DNA of 64,000 nucleotides from Eupeodes corollae (taxonomy: Eukaryota > Arthropoda > Insecta > Diptera > Syrphidae): the NCBI RefSeq assembly GCF_945859685.1, contig NC_079148.1:24873946-24937945 (forward strand), in the 5' to 3' direction. This document shows positions 47,041 to 59,640 of the stretch, one piece after another. Under the pieces are notes generated by a model, which saw nothing but the letters and a program-made list of their open reading frames with translations, made no database searches and was not told the origin of the DNA. Every line of letters begins with the position of its first letter. Position 1 is the first letter of the stretch. The translations under genes and the position numbers were made by a program.

Positions 47041-47645
47041 CTTGGCCATCCGCTACGTTCGACCGACGAATCTCAACTGAAAATTATTTTGTTTCCTCAG
47101 CTGTGGTACGGCTCGTCATGCGATTCATTCAGATTCACTTTGATAGAAGAAATTCTTCCACTTCGACTTCGACGTTTGCTTTGGCCAAGAAAAGTTATAC
47201 CTAGTGTGGAATGGAAGTGGATTTGGATTGCTGTTGCTGCTGGTGCTGGAGCTCTTGCTGCTTCCATTGGTAACTAGATGTGATTGGGATTGCTATAGAT
47301 GATGATTTTAATGATTATGTTATTGATGACGATGATGGTGATATTGATGTTGATGGTGGAGGTTGTAGCTTTGGATGGAGGTTTATTGTTGGTTTGGTTT
47401 GGCTTGTTTGGGGACTCGATTCGATAGTCGATGGTGTTACATTCTCAGTTTTTCTTTCTTGTAGTTTTGTTTTTATACACTTTATTTTTTTTTGGGTTGG
47501 AAGTGAAAAGGTCGAAAGTTTGATTGGTTTTTTTTTTCGGTGTGGATTTATATTGGTTGCTGCTGTTTTTGGAATTATCAAGGATTTGGTTTTTATGTGC
47601 GATAGTTTCAAATTAATTTTTTCTCAGGGGGGTTTTATAGATAAG
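47041..47645 (-). other. Possible promoter and 5' exon on the minus strand
   Basis: TATAAAA on the minus strand near 47633-47639 is followed downstream by a purine- and A-rich leader, then CAG/CAA-rich sequence (47230-47260) and a 48-codon open frame that ends HDEPYHS. GC content is higher than in the flanks. No splice partner or homology was found, so this is only a candidate. Confidence 0.2.
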
Positions 47646-47869
47646 GGATACAATAAATCGACATCACTAAGCTGTTATCAAGTAAATTTGAAGTCCAGCC
47701 TTTTTTTATGGAAGCCTTAGCAAAAAACTTTTATTGGCCTTCAGATTTCCTTGCATTATTGGTTAGGTATAGAAAACTTTGCGTGTATTGGGTTTTCCAA
47801 TAATGAGTTTCATTTTTATGTTAAATAAAAATACGGTATTTTAAAGAGAAATTAATATATATTTATTTC

Positions 47870-48240
47870 AGTGACGTCAAATAAAGTCAAGTAAAATTGG
47901 GCCAAATTTCAAGAATTGGCTTTATTTCACTTTTGTTAATATATTTACTTCCAACAATAAGAATGTTATTTCATTTAAATGTAGAAAAATTGGGGTGATT
48001 TCAATTAAATACAGTTTACCATAAATACAAAAACTTAACATACCGCCAACCTCTTACCTACACCAAGCTCAAGCAAATGGGTTCCAGGGGGCAGCATGTC
48101 TCTTTTAAATGACTCACTGTAAAAATTATTCACCTGTCAAAGTGCGTTATGGTCAACTGCTAAATATTCCACCTATTTCACTTTTCTAAGGTGCAATAAG
48201 GCCAATTTCTAATTTCAATTGGGCTAAATTCACGGCACCG
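47870..48240. mobile_element. MITE-C copy 2
   Basis: About 370 bp. The right end, gggctaaattcacggcaccg, is the inverted counterpart of the copy 1 left end; the left end is mutated (agtgacgtcaaataaagtca). Internal ggctttatttcac and ggtgcaataaggccaat are the same repeated motif as in copy 1. Confidence 0.65.
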
Positions 48241-48370
48241 TTTTTTTCATTGTCAAGAAACATTCCGCCCAAATGGCCACAACGATTGCAGCGTCACATC
48301 CTTTTTCATGAAACTTTCCATGACCAATTCTCAAATGTACTGCTGTGTGTTCTTAAATTTAAATACAAAA

Positions 48371-49360
48371 GAGGCTTGGATGCGACCCACCCTGATAACT
48401 TTCCATCCCGCCTGTCAATTTGTCTTGTTTTAAAGTTTGTAGGTTTTCGTGTTGGTTGAATTATTCTTAAAAATTTTTAAATTACCAACAATATTTTTCA
48501 TATAAATAAATAGTTTAGTTTTAAAATCTAGTTTTGTAAAATAGATTTTTAGTCGAAAACAAATTTTTACAAATTTTAGTAGCATTTCTTAAATTTTTAC
48601 AAATTGGATGAATGAGATTAATTTGAGAGATATCAAGAACCGAACATCAATTTGTACCAAATTTGCGTACTATTTTTTGAAGATTTTATACTTTTATGAA
48701 AAAACGGACGGTTGGATTTTTATAAAAAAAAAACTACTGAATATCGAAAACAATATTTTCTGTGAAATAAAAAAGTTTGAAGACAATGTTTTTAATTTTC
48801 AAAAAGCTCTTTGAGTCGAAAGTAAATTGTTACCAAGTTTTAGTATTGTTTTTCTTAGGTTTTTATTTTTTGTAAAAAAAAAACAGTCGATTAGATTTTT
48901 CTCAAAATTTTACTGATTGTTGACAATAATATTTTTTAAAAGATAAAAGTAGTTTAAAGACAATATTTCAAAGTCTTCAAAAGATATTTGAGCCGAAAAT
49001 CTATTTTTACCAACTTTTATTAATTTTGTATGTAGGTTTTTAGGTCGATTTTTCTCAAAAGTTGTACAAATGCTGAAAACAATTTTTCTTATTAGTACAA
49101 ATTAGTTGGAAGCCATAATCTCAAAGCTTTGAAAAGATATTTGAGTAGAAAATCAAATTTTACTACCTTTTATTAAATTTTCTTTTAAGTTTTTATTTTT
49201 TGTAAAAAAAACTGACAATTCGTACGGACGAACGAACTTACGTGCACACGCACGCACGGACATCTTTTATTTTGACTCTAGGGACCTTGAAACGTCGAGA
49301 AATGACAACATTTTCAATTTGACAAATTGGACCCATTACAATAACTTCCTATGGGAAGTT
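48371..49360 (-). mobile_element. Family E element (E6)
   Basis: Starts gaggcttggatgcgaccc, carries several array units, and passes straight from an array unit to a short microsatellite (acgtgcacacgcacgcacgg) at 49220-49262, then ends with actctagggaccttgaaacg and the palindrome AACTTCCTATGGGAAGTT. The conserved block between array and microsatellite is deleted. Confidence 0.8.
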
Positions 49361-49429
49361 GAAAATTTGTAAGGTCTTAAAAAACAAGATGTAAGATCTC
49401 TAAATATTACAATCAGAAAACTTTTCTTG

Positions 49430-49620
49430 CAAAACTGCGAACAATGAATTCAATATGTTCCCCAATTTTGAAGTGAATTTTAACAATTTCAGTACGTTTT
49501 TGAAGTAGTTTTTGGTAATGAAGTAGTTTTTATTTGTCAAATGGAAAAAGAACATAGCATCATAAGTGACAGCTGTTTAAAAAGAGGATCATTCAAAATG
49601 GAACCTTATATTAGAACTCA
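49430..49620. repeat. Repeat R, copy 2
   Basis: gaagtgaattttaacaattt, tgtcaaatggaaaaagaaca and gtgacagctgtttaaaaag parallel 39550-39785. Confidence 0.5.
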
Positions 49621-51035
49621 CTTTATATGCTTTGACATTTCCATTTATATGTAACATAATTATAATCTATCATTCCCATCATTTGTATTTGTTGGTTTAA
49701 TATTGTTAAGTCAATGACAATATCCACAAAAGTGTTTTTATTTTTAAAATGGAAAGTCTTAGAGATCAGTAAAATAAAAGTAAAATTTACTTTAATGAAA
49801 TCGAAATTATTGCAAACGACAATAGCCTCAATATTGTAGGTGGACACAAGATTCGATACAGTTGATAAAGTAAGAAAAGTGATGATTAATAAATCATTTA
49901 ATATAAATTATAGACATGTACGTAATTAATTTTATGAACCAATGATACATTTTTCATACTTTCTTTATGTCTACAATTGTGTATAATGTACTGATTGATA
50001 ATTATTGAAAAGTTAATATTATGGTGTAGTGTTGTAAGAATTGCGACGTATTTCCTTTGAGCCTACATTGTAAGATTATCTTATTAAAAATGTAATTGTA
50101 GTACATACAATATACGATTTTTAAATTCCCAAATTTTCTAGATCATTAAAATCCATTGTCTTAAGATACAAGATCACATCTCAAGAACGACAAAGTTCAA
50201 CAAAAATTAGTTTTTTTTAAAATTAAATTAAAATTAAAATTTACGAATTAATAAAGCTATAGATCCTAATTTAACTTAAATATTTATATTATGACGTTAT
50301 ACATATTTAAATGATATGAATTTTAAAAATTAAAGAACATCTTTTTCACATTTTTTTTTACATATATTAAACGAAAAGCTACTTATTTCTCGTTTATATA
50401 GAAAACACATACAAAATTGTATATTTGAGGAACTTAAGAAAGTTAGAAAGTAATTCAATCGAAACATTTATAAATAACCATATTTTTTCTTTTAATAAAA
50501 TTAAATTTCATCAATTTAGGGATGTACATGACTGTATCTCAAATGATTTACGTTTCATTAAATGAAAGTAGTCATTATTATACTTCATTTTTGTAATCTT
50601 GACAATATTTTCCGGAATTGAATAAGTTGAAATCAGGTTTATAAGAAAAAATCTCGAAAAAATTTTCTATATTATTTTTATATAAAACCTTAAACTTCAT
50701 TAAAAATGGTGTGATACATAAATCTATGAAAGTAAAGTTGTGAGTAACTCAATAAGTCATTTGGATCAAAAATACGCTAAAGACTTAACTATTTTGTTCT
50801 CAATAAATAGCCAGTTATCTTTTATCACTCCAATAATTCTGTTTTATCAATTGAACTGTCCTGAGTTTACCCTCTAGTTTAACTTATTACGTAATATCCA
50901 GTGTAGAGATTCGTTTTTCAGCCGTACGTTAAGAATGCTTTTTATCTGCCATTTGATATTTAAATCTTCGTATGTTCTCTTAAATCGTTCCCTATTTTTC
51001 TAACGCTTTAGTTTGTTTATAAAAACAAGAAAAAA
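49621..51035. other. AT-rich non-coding DNA
   Basis: Among the most AT-rich parts of the window; nothing recognised. Confidence 0.4.
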
Positions 51036-51038
51036 AAA

Positions 51039-51540
51039 GAGGATGCGACCCATATCGATAACTTCCTAATTGTGACCTTCCGTTGATGTTTTTAAACGCT
51101 TATACATTGGCCTACATCTTATGAATAATATAAAGAAATTTGGAGTCAATATCTTTCTTTGTCCTCTTTATTCTGTAAAATTACAGAATTTTGAAATAGC
51201 CCATTCACAAATTATCTTTCGATTGGTTTATTTCCTCAACCAAGCCTCCTAACAAGATGCATCGGCCTGAATATAAATTGATGCATAGATCCCAAAAATG
51301 AAAAAATGAATGGGCCGAAAAAAGTATTATTTTCAAAACTATATCCCACCCAATCGAGATAAACCTCTAAATCTCTAAACCCAACTGCAAACAAAATGAT
51401 TCTGCGAGCTCTAATTTCGGAACAATTGGTCGACAACCAATTCTTATCAATTTGTAGGTTTTTGTGATTTGTAAAATAAGTTGTCAATCATATTTTTCTA
51501 AGACATTAAAGTTAAAAAAATATATTTAAGTCAATACTTT
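51039..51540 (-). mobile_element. Family E end fragment
   Basis: gaggatgcgacccatatcga, directly after a long A-run, is the hairpin end reversed. Then a diverged part (tttgtaggtttttgtgattt). The remainder is lost. Confidence 0.5.
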
Positions 51541-51624
51541 TAATATTGTTATTCGCCAATTCAACTAGCAAATCAGTTTCTAGAAATTGTGTGTACTAAT
51601 TTTTGTAAATCAGTGTTTTTTTTT

Positions 51625-53945
51625 AACTTTCCATAGGAAGTTATTGTAATGGGTGCGATTTGTCGCATTAAAAATGTTGGCATTTCTCGACGTTTCGAGG
51701 TCCCCAGAGTCGAAATTAAAGACTCTTTAGAAAGATGTCTGTGTGTACGTACGTTTGCTAGGTTTTTTTCATCGTCCAAAGCTCAAGAACCAGAAGAGAT
51801 TTCGACTTCAAATAAATTTTAGTTATGCAGATAATAATGCAGAGAGATACAGAAAGAGCTCTCAACAATGTTGAGATGTTTTTTTTACCATAGCAGTTTA
51901 AAAAAAAGGTGAACATTTTGGTTAAAACTAATTATCTCACGAACCAATAACGCTAGAGGCTTGAATTCAATTTTATACTTTATATTGTATTGTGATACCA
52001 AACAAGTATATTTTTGGAAGAAAATCTAATCAACCATTTTTGTATAAAACAAAAAAACTGAAAAAAAAATTGTCACCTTAAAAATTTTACGAATACAAGT
52101 GATTTCATATCCAAAACAATTTTTTGCAACGAAAAATAAAGTCGTTAACATCTGGCCAAATTTTAAGAAAAATCAAATTTCCAAAAACTTAAAAAAAAAT
52201 CATTACTCAAAGTTGGTAAAAATCGAATTTTGACTCAAATATCTTTTCAAAAACTTGAGATTATTGCTTCAAACTTATTTTGTCTTATTATTCGGTACAA
52301 TTTTGAGAAAAATCGAACTGACTGTTTTTTTTACAAGAAATAAAAACTTAACAGAAAATATAACATAAGTTGGTAAAAATTGATTTTTGACTCAATTATC
52401 TTTCTCAAAATTTTTCGGAATGTTAAAAATAATATTTTTTAAAAGATACAATTAGTTGAAAGCTATAATCTCAAATGTTTAAAAAGATATTTGAGTCGAA
52501 ATTTAATTTTTACCAAATTTGAGTATTTTTTTTGTAGGTTTTTAGTTTTTATACAAACAAAATGTAAATTCGATTTTTCTCAAAATTTAACTAGATGTTA
52601 AAAACTTTATTTTTCGTGGCACAAAATTGTTTTGAAGATAAAATCATTTTGTATTCGCAAAATGTTCGAGGTGACAAAGTTTTTTTTTCAGTTATTTTGA
52701 TTTATAAAAAAAAAGTTAAATGGATTTTTTTCAAAAAATATATTCGTTTGGTATCACGTTACAATAAATTATATAAAATTTAATTCAAGTCTCTAGCGTT
52801 TTTGGTTTGTAAGATATTTAGGGTTAACCAAAATTTTCAACTTTTTTTAAACTGCTATGGTAAAAAAAACCGCCCACATAATTTTCTTGAGAGCCCGTTC
52901 GGTATCTTTCTGCCTTATTATCTGTATAACAAAATTTATTTAAAGTCGATATCTCTCCTGGTTCTTGAGCTATGGACAACGAAAAAACGTCGCGAACGTA
53001 CGAACACGGACGTACGAAATTACGAACACACGGCCGCACAGACATATTTCTAAAAATCTTTTATTTCGACTCTAGGGACCGTGAAACATCGAGAAATGTA
53101 AAACTATTGGCTTCAAACTACTTTAATATTTAAAAAATATTGTAGTCAATATTCAGTAAAATTTTGAGAAGAATCAAATTGGCAGTTTTTTTACAAAAAA
53201 ACTAAGAACCTAGGAAAAAATTAATAAAAGTTGGTAAAAATTGATTTTGGACTCAAATATCTTTCCAAAACTTTAAGATATTGTCTATAAACTACTTTTA
53301 ACTTTTAAAAAATTATATTGTCACCATTCAGTCAAATGTTGAGAAAAATCTGATTGATAGTTTTTTTACACAAAATAAAAACCAACAAAAATTACTAAAA
53401 CTTGGTAAAAATTTCCTTTCGAATCAAATAGCTTTTCAAAAATTAAAAATACTGTCTTCAAACTTTTTTTATTTCACAGAAAACATTGTTTTCGATATTC
53501 AATAGTTTTTTTCGTAAAAAAATAGTACGCAAATTTGGTCAAACTAATTTCATTCACCCAATTTGTAAAAATTCAAAAAAAATGTTACTAAAATTGGTAA
53601 AAATTTGCTTTCGACTGAACATCTATTTAACAAAACTAGATTTTTAAACTAAACTATTTCTTTATATAGAAAATATTGTTGGTAATTGAAAAATTTTTAA
53701 GAATAATTTAAATGACAACTTTTTTAACCCAACACGAAAACCTACAAACTTTTAATCAAGACCAATAGACAAATCGACAGACGGAATGGGAAGTTATCAA
53801 TGTGGGTCGCATCCCAGCCTCTTTTTTTATTTAAAAAAAACTAAACATTTACTTTCATTCAGCTTCTAGGGACATTGAAACGTCCAGGAATGTCAACATT
53901 TTCAATTCGACAAATCGGACTGATTACAATAATTTCCTAAGGGAT
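51625..53945. mobile_element. Family E composite (E7): three copies joined in alternating orientation
   Basis: 51625-~52405 is plus (palindrome start aactttccataggaagtt, conserved block, array). ~52405-53098 is minus (array, conserved block, microsatellite at 52990-53045, gggaccgtgaaacatcgag). ~53098-53825 is plus (array, then gggaagttatcaatgtggg and catcccagcctctttttt). A minus end fragment follows at 53867-53945 (agggacattgaaacgtccag). Confidence 0.75.
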
Positions 53946-55875
53946 TCTTAAATGTGCGTTGACTCACTCTCTTAGAAGGTATTGTAGCATAAGATTGACC
54001 TATTTACGTATTCTTTGTATTTGTCTATAATTTATTGGATTATAATTCTATTTTTATGCATGGTATTATTTTTAATCAGTATTTTATACTTCCTACACGA
54101 AATTTTGCATATATTTTAATAATAACAGAATTTATTTAGGGTTGATTCTGCCTACACGTTTGTCCTTAGAATATTGTTACCCTATGTATGTATACATTTT
54201 TATTTGCAAAACAACATAATAAAAGCTCTGAAAAAATAAGTCTTGGATTTTATATTATACTAAACCTACGTACGTATATTGATTAGAATTCTTGTTGGCC
54301 AATTACAGAAGACCATGTTTTTTCTTTTTTGTTTGTATTCCATTTAACCCAAACCACTTAAATTATTACACATTTTCAACATCCTCAAAGCTTTTACGTC
54401 ACAAAATTTTTGGGTACGTGTCTGTTTCAATGTCGTAAGCATCGTAAGCATAAAATCGTATTAAATCCATGAGGAGGGAGGATATTGCCATTGCCATTGC
54501 CATATGCCATTCTACGAATCATTATTATCGGATGAACTAAGGGATTACGTCAATAAATTGAAATTCTACATAAACGATAACCTTTTTTTCTATTTTGTGA
54601 TTGAATTTTTAAATACAATAAACTGAACATAAAATAAAATTTATTGATTGCTGATACATGGAATGGTGTATAGTTTTGTGAGTTGTTGAAAATCCTAAAC
54701 TTATGTTATAAAAATTTGTTCACAATGCAAAAATTGAAACATATTTAACAGTGCTTCTTTTTGGTTTTGGTTTAAATGGAACGAATAATTTGCTATATTG
54801 TTTATTGTTCTTGTTTTTTTTTTTTAAATAAAAATTGAAAGCACTTGGTCTATCTATACCACCCCACGTACACAATTCTATATCTATATCTACTTTAATG
54901 CGTACGAGTCCTTGAAGGGTTCTAAAAATAGTCCACCTTGATATGATGAGAGAACGTGACGTGAGTTCAATGTCACAGACCGGAACTACAAAAAGGCTAA
55001 AACATCAACACACCATACACCGTATACCCGATCTATTTGTACATTTGTACACTTACCCTAAACTCTACACATGCCATATAATCGTCATCTGCGCTCTGCA
55101 CCACACTCCAACCTTGAGCACAATCCTTCGAACGACCTTGACAACAAATATTAAATAAAGGTACAATCTAAAGGACATAAAAGCATAATATATATGTAGG
55201 TATAACGTTTGTATAGCTTTACTTAACGTGAACGTACGTATCTATTTATTTTTCCCACGCTATACAACAACCCTCTAGTTTGGTAATGGCCTTTGAGAGA
55301 TTTCAAGTTCTTCTCGTGATGTGCTTACTCTCGTTTCGAGCCGTTTCGAGAGATGCGGAGAGCACATAAAGTTGTTTTTAATTGACCAAAACCGAAACCA
55401 TAAATTCACATCCTTTTGATGAGAGTATGTATTTATGCACTTGAAAGAGAGAGAAAATTGTACGGTACCTATAGAAATATTTATATACTTTACATTTCAT
55501 GATGATGAAGATGTTCAGGTGTGGGTTGATGTAACCGCATCAGACTCCCATTCAAGGATGACGTCTGATGTGACATGTGCAATTATTCAAGTGCAAGTCT
55601 AGAATATAAAAAAAATGTTAAAAGAGAATGTTTAAGAGAATTCTCACTCCTGTATAAGTTAAAACTTCTCTCCCGGTTTTTCCTTTTAATGAGAAAAACA
55701 CATCAAAAAAGCTTCCTTTTTAATGTTAGTGGGGTATTGGGTCATGTTTTTTACCTACAGGGTGATAACCAAAGGAATTTACAGTTTATAACGTTACAGT
55801 AGGTCAATTGCCGTTAGACAACAATTAGATAAAAACATGGCACATGGCGACATATAATGGATCCAAGTGTCACGT
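53946..55875. other. Intergenic, no gene seen
   Basis: AT-rich. Contains ttgccattgccattgccat at ~54487. Short ORFs have no support. Confidence 0.4.
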
Positions 55876-56340
55876 TCTGCACATAGGGTAGGTAGGTTGT
55901 CAGATGCTTTTGAAATCCGTAGCGTGGTCAAAAAGGTCTGTATTCTCTTGCCAATATTGTTGGATAGCTGCAATGGATTTTAATATCCTGTTTAAAGCAC
56001 TTGGCTTACGCTGACGATATTTGCTTCTCATAGATTCATGGATATAAATCAAATGATAACAAGTATGGAAAGAGAAGCAGAAGTCATGGGCCTGAAAATT
56101 AATTCCATCAAGTTAAAAATGAACCCGACCATCCTCTCAAATAAATATTTCCTCGCAACCGGTGGAAAAGCTTTAAACAAACCAAACAGGACGTCATCTG
56201 CAAAGCAAAAGCGGCGTTCGGGATGCTGTCGAAAATTTGGAGTAATAACTCTATCACCTAAAGAACAAAGCTACGACTGTTTCGCACAAATGTCAAATCT
56301 CTGCTTTTTTATGGGTGAAGAAAGCTGTAAACCTTCGTGA
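55876..56340 (+). pseudogene. Non-LTR reverse transcriptase fragment (RTE/craft-type)
   Basis: Broken plus frames give KKGCILLPILL (from GVKQGCILSPLLF), then MDINQMITSMEREAEVMGLK and INSIKLKMNP, then KSAFGMLSKIWSNNSIT and LLYGCE-like positions. The catalytic YADD is out of frame (gcttacgctgacgatatttg reads AYADDI). Only the second half of the RT remains. Clade uncertain. Confidence 0.7.
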
Positions 56341-56409
56341 ATACTTTTTTTTGAAATATCCTAAGGATTTTCTGACAAAACCGTACATCAAATGAGGTCT
56401 TTCATAGAA

Positions 56410-56700
56410 AGACAGGTCAGATAGGGCTGGGTTCAATATCCCGGTTTTTATATTCCCCTTTCTTAAAATCCCTTAAAGTAAAAAAAAAAACGATTTTGAA
56501 AAAGCGGGATTCCGAAAAGTTCCCTCGAGAGGTATCAACGTCACTAGGCAAGAATTGGAGGAAACTGAAATACATCTCTGAAAACCGCAAACGATGAGAG
56601 GACTTATGCCCCTTAATGGAATCCCAATGGAATAACAGGTCTGAGGACCTAAGTAAGAAAGTAGGCACATGGCCCAAAACATGGGCCTTTAAGTTAGTTA
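56410..56700. repeat. Unclassified balanced-composition block
   Basis: Less AT-rich than its neighbours (agttccctcgagaggtatca). Lying between two retroelement fragments it is probably retroelement-derived, but no protein frame could be matched. Confidence 0.25.
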
Positions 56701-56724
56701 CCTTAAAAGTTTAATTCAGAAACT

Positions 56725-56815
56725 ACTATTTAATAAATGTTATTGGTTATTCAGGGGTCCACAGGGCAGTCATTTAGGACCACTTCTCTTACTCTAAGTG
56801 TATTCTTCTGGGTAC
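56725..56815 (+). pseudogene. Second small reverse-transcriptase fragment
   Basis: A plus frame reads GPQGSHLGPLLLL, the conserved VPQGS.LGPLLF core of Jockey-type reverse transcriptases. Nothing else of the element is recognisable. Confidence 0.55.
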
Positions 56816-57149
56816 AAAATATCAGCGTTCCAATTGTCACTAATTTTTTTGGGAACAAATGAAACTGTGAAAATATTTAAATTATTTACAAGATACAGTT
56901 TCTTTAGCAAAAAAAGGTCCTCAAAAATTCTAAATAAGTCACCTAAGACCGTTTAGTTTTTGCGCTTTGAAGAAATAGTATTAATTGTATAGTTTTTTCC
57001 AATAAGAGGTTTCATGCATATTTAAGATTTTCAATCCATTGTGGAGCATTTGCATAGACTTTACCTTTTATGTGTCTAAAGGTTTGAAACCTCAACATCT
57101 CAGTCGACAATTGTGTTCACCTCTTCGAGAAATGACACTAGGAAAATGT

Positions 57150-57310
57150 TCTTACAAAATAGAGAATTACTGCAAAATTTTACAATTTTTCATAGTGCAT
57201 TTTAACAAATTCAATGCTTTGATAAAATCAAAATGAACAGCTGTCCTAATAGCGGGCTTTTAAAAATGAAGCATCTTATTTTAAAGCCTGAGTTTATAAC
57301 TTGAAACCGC
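57150..57310. repeat. Repeat R, copy 3
   Basis: agtgcattttaacaaattca and atgaacagctgtcctaatag correspond to the phrases at 39550 and 49430. The most diverged copy. Confidence 0.35.
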
Positions 57311-57571
57311 TTTATAAAACTCCTAATTTTAAGATATTAAATTCTTTCAGTTTGCTTCAGAGATAAAATAACATTTTTATCTAACGAAGTACTCCTCTTC
57401 ATTAAGCGTGTTTTCGCACCACAAAATCATCGAAATTTAATGTTTACACTACACACTTGAAGACAAGAGCAGTCTAGAATACTTGAAACTAACTTAAGTA
57501 TTTACACAAATTATAATTATAAATTTAAGATAACGCAAATTTTTGCTAAAGATGACTGCGGACAATCGATA

Positions 57572-57579
57572 TATAAATA
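57572..57579 (+). promoter_or_regulatory. TATA box of the protease at 57624
   Basis: TATAAATA, ~50 bp before the ATG. A single AAGATAAC (57528-57535) stands where the other two genes have a tandem GATA pair. Confidence 0.7.
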
Positions 57580-57623
57580 GTCACCCAAGCTGACAATACC
57601 ATCAGTTAGAAAATATCAAAATC

Positions 57624-58434
57624 ATGTTTTCCAAGCCTATTGCAATCATTCTTGTGACAATTGCCCTTGCGGCTACTTCCCTGGCCGATGACAAACATCG
57701 CATAGTTGGGGGCCAGAATGCAGCTGAGGGACAGTTTCCACATCAGATTTCTCTTCGCCGGAACAAGCAGCACACTTGCGGTGGATCAATTATTTCCAAC
57801 AAATACGTCCTTACTGCAGCTCATTGTGTTGTCCAAAGTGGAATTACTCCGTAAGCAGTAATTTTTTTTTAACTTAAATTAAGATTAACCTTTATTTAAA
57901 ATTTCTTGTAGTTATCCTGCTAATCAGTTCTCAATTTATGCCGGATCAACTAACCGTGTGTCTGGAGGTATTGAAGTCGCTGTTGCCAATATTAAGGTCC
58001 ATGAGAAATATGGCAATTTCTTGAATGATCTTGCCGTTTTAACTTTGGCAAAAAGTCTTTCATTCAGCAAAAAAATTGCTCCAATTTCCTTGCAAAACAG
58101 AGAAATTCCCCATGATGCCCAGGTTCTGATTTCCGGTTGGGGACGTCTTTCAACCAACGGTGATATTCCAATGCAATTGCAATACAATACCTTGAATGCA
58201 GTCAGCGAGAGGAGATGTTTTGCCAGTCAAGGATTAAACGATGATTCAATTCTTTGTTTGGCTCACCAAAAGAATAATGGAGCATGCAATGGTGACTCTG
58301 GTGGCCCAGCTACTTATCAAGGAAAACTTGTTGGTGTTGCTGGATTCGTTGTTATGGGATGTGGCAGTAGGAATCCGGATGGTTATGCCAAGGTTTCACA
58401 TCACATTCAATGGATCCAAAGACATGCAGCTTAA
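57624..58434 (+). CDS. Chymotrypsin-like serine protease (S1A), intact triad
   Basis: Exons are 57624-57850 and 57912-58434, with donor CC|GTAAGC, acceptor CTTGTAG and intron phase 2; 249 residues. A signal peptide (~residues 1-21, ending ATSLA) precedes a very short propeptide with activation site HR|IVGG (26/27). Triad: His67 (TAAHC), Asp115 (NDLAVLTL) and Ser205 (GDSGGP). Position 189 is Gly (NNGACNGDSGG), as in the gene at 38031, so a chymotrypsin/elastase-like preference is expected. Three conserved disulfide pairs are possible. It is the closest of the three, by eye, to Drosophila CG9676 (shared ATYQGKLVGV-type segment). Probably a secreted digestive enzyme; it shares promoter spacing and intron position with the other two. 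Confidence 0.95.
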
Positions 58435-58483
58435 GGTTGAGTGTTTTTGAAGAAAATATCAATGAAATCTAGATTTTGAAAGT

Positions 58484-58489
58484 AATAAA
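58484..58489 (+). terminator. Poly(A) signal of the protease at 57624
   Basis: AATAAA 50 bp after the stop codon. Confidence 0.7.
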
Positions 58490-58845
58490 TTTGTCTGCAA
58501 AAAAGAATTACGAACATCAACTTTAATTAATTATTGAAAGAATCGAACGCCATTCGATACCAGAAATGATTTATTGCGTTATAAATTTAGAAAAAAAGAG
58601 TACGTATAAGGCTAAGTTTGTATACATTTATTTCAAAAATCGCTTACAAGGAAAGAAATGACTCTTATAAAGTGTTGTAAGGTTTAACATTAATTTCAGA
58701 ATTCAAATACAAATTATGTACCCAAGAATTCTATTTACATATTTATGTATATAAAGAAAAGGAAATTTAACATCAATTATTTACCAAGTAGTTGAAAAGT
58801 AAAAAGTTAAATCTACTCATGCTACTTATTCTTCTCATAGCGATG
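58490..58845. other. Intergenic, no gene seen
   Basis: AT-rich sequence downstream of the protease. Confidence 0.4.
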
Positions 58846-59640
58846 GGCAGAGGTTCCAAAGGCGTACAATATGAATAAAAAATTGACGCTCAGTATTTAG
58901 AAAATTGTATCGAGGTAATATTAAAGCAAAGGACCTTGTTGAATGAGGGAAATTCAGCTTGCCGTAGAGATAATCGGGTTGTTGAGTTTGGATGATTTCA
59001 TGCAGGTAACTCAGAGAGGGAAAGTTTATTTAACTGTCTAGGCTACAACCAGAAATCCGTACCGCAAAATTGGATATGTGATCATAACGACGTAGATTAT
59101 AAATATAGCGGGCGATATTGTTATAGTCAACATTCAATTTGCGGCTAGTCACACAGTCTAGTTTACAAAAGATTTCACACCCATACACACAATTGGCAGT
59201 ATAAGGGCCTTTACAAGTAGCAGTTTAGTTTTGATAGGGATGAAATTTCGAGCGACTTGAAGAAGGCGGAGACTTCTATAGGCTTTACCAATGGTACTAT
59301 TAAGGTGGTCATCCCAAGTGAGAGTGCGATTGAATACTACTCCTAGGTTTCTAGCAGTGTTAAAATATTCAATGGTTTCCTCGTCGAACTTGTGGTAACT
59401 TATTTATGTAAAGTGAAAAGAGGATTGGTCGAAAGATAGATCCCTGTGGCACTCCATTTATAACATTGAGAAATGTGGACGAGTTTCCATTGGCCACCAC
59501 GCTTTGTTGATTTCCGCTGAGATACGAAAAAACAAGCTTATAGGACTCTAAAGAGAACCCAAAGATAATTCGCAGCTTACTACAAAGAATTGAGTGGTTA
59601 ACAGTATCAAAAGAATTTGAATAAGCTAACAGTGTTAATT
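58846..59640 (-). pseudogene. Jockey/BS-like reverse transcriptase, degraded
   Basis: Minus frames from 59640 read DTVNHSILCSKLRIIFGFSL, SGNQQSVVANGNSSTFLNVI, NGVPQGSIFRPILFSLYI, then jump (the YADD region is deleted) to ETIEYFNTARNLGVVFNRTL, TWDDHLNSTIGKAYRSLRLL and ARNFIPIKTKLLLVKALILP. Later stops fragment the C-terminal region. This is the fingers-palm and thumb of a Jockey-clade enzyme lacking its catalytic centre. Confidence 0.8.

Noticed and set aside
47280..47720. 146-codon plus ORF, Gly/Asp/Phe-rich
   Set aside because: Low-complexity translation of GAT/GTT-rich sequence with no domain; an opposite-strand frame is equally open.
52824..53045. ORF sharing SIAQEPGEISTLNKFCYTDN with the one at 21081
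   Set aside because: The similarity comes from the DNA conservation of family E, and the frame is not kept between copies. There is no sign of protein-level selection.
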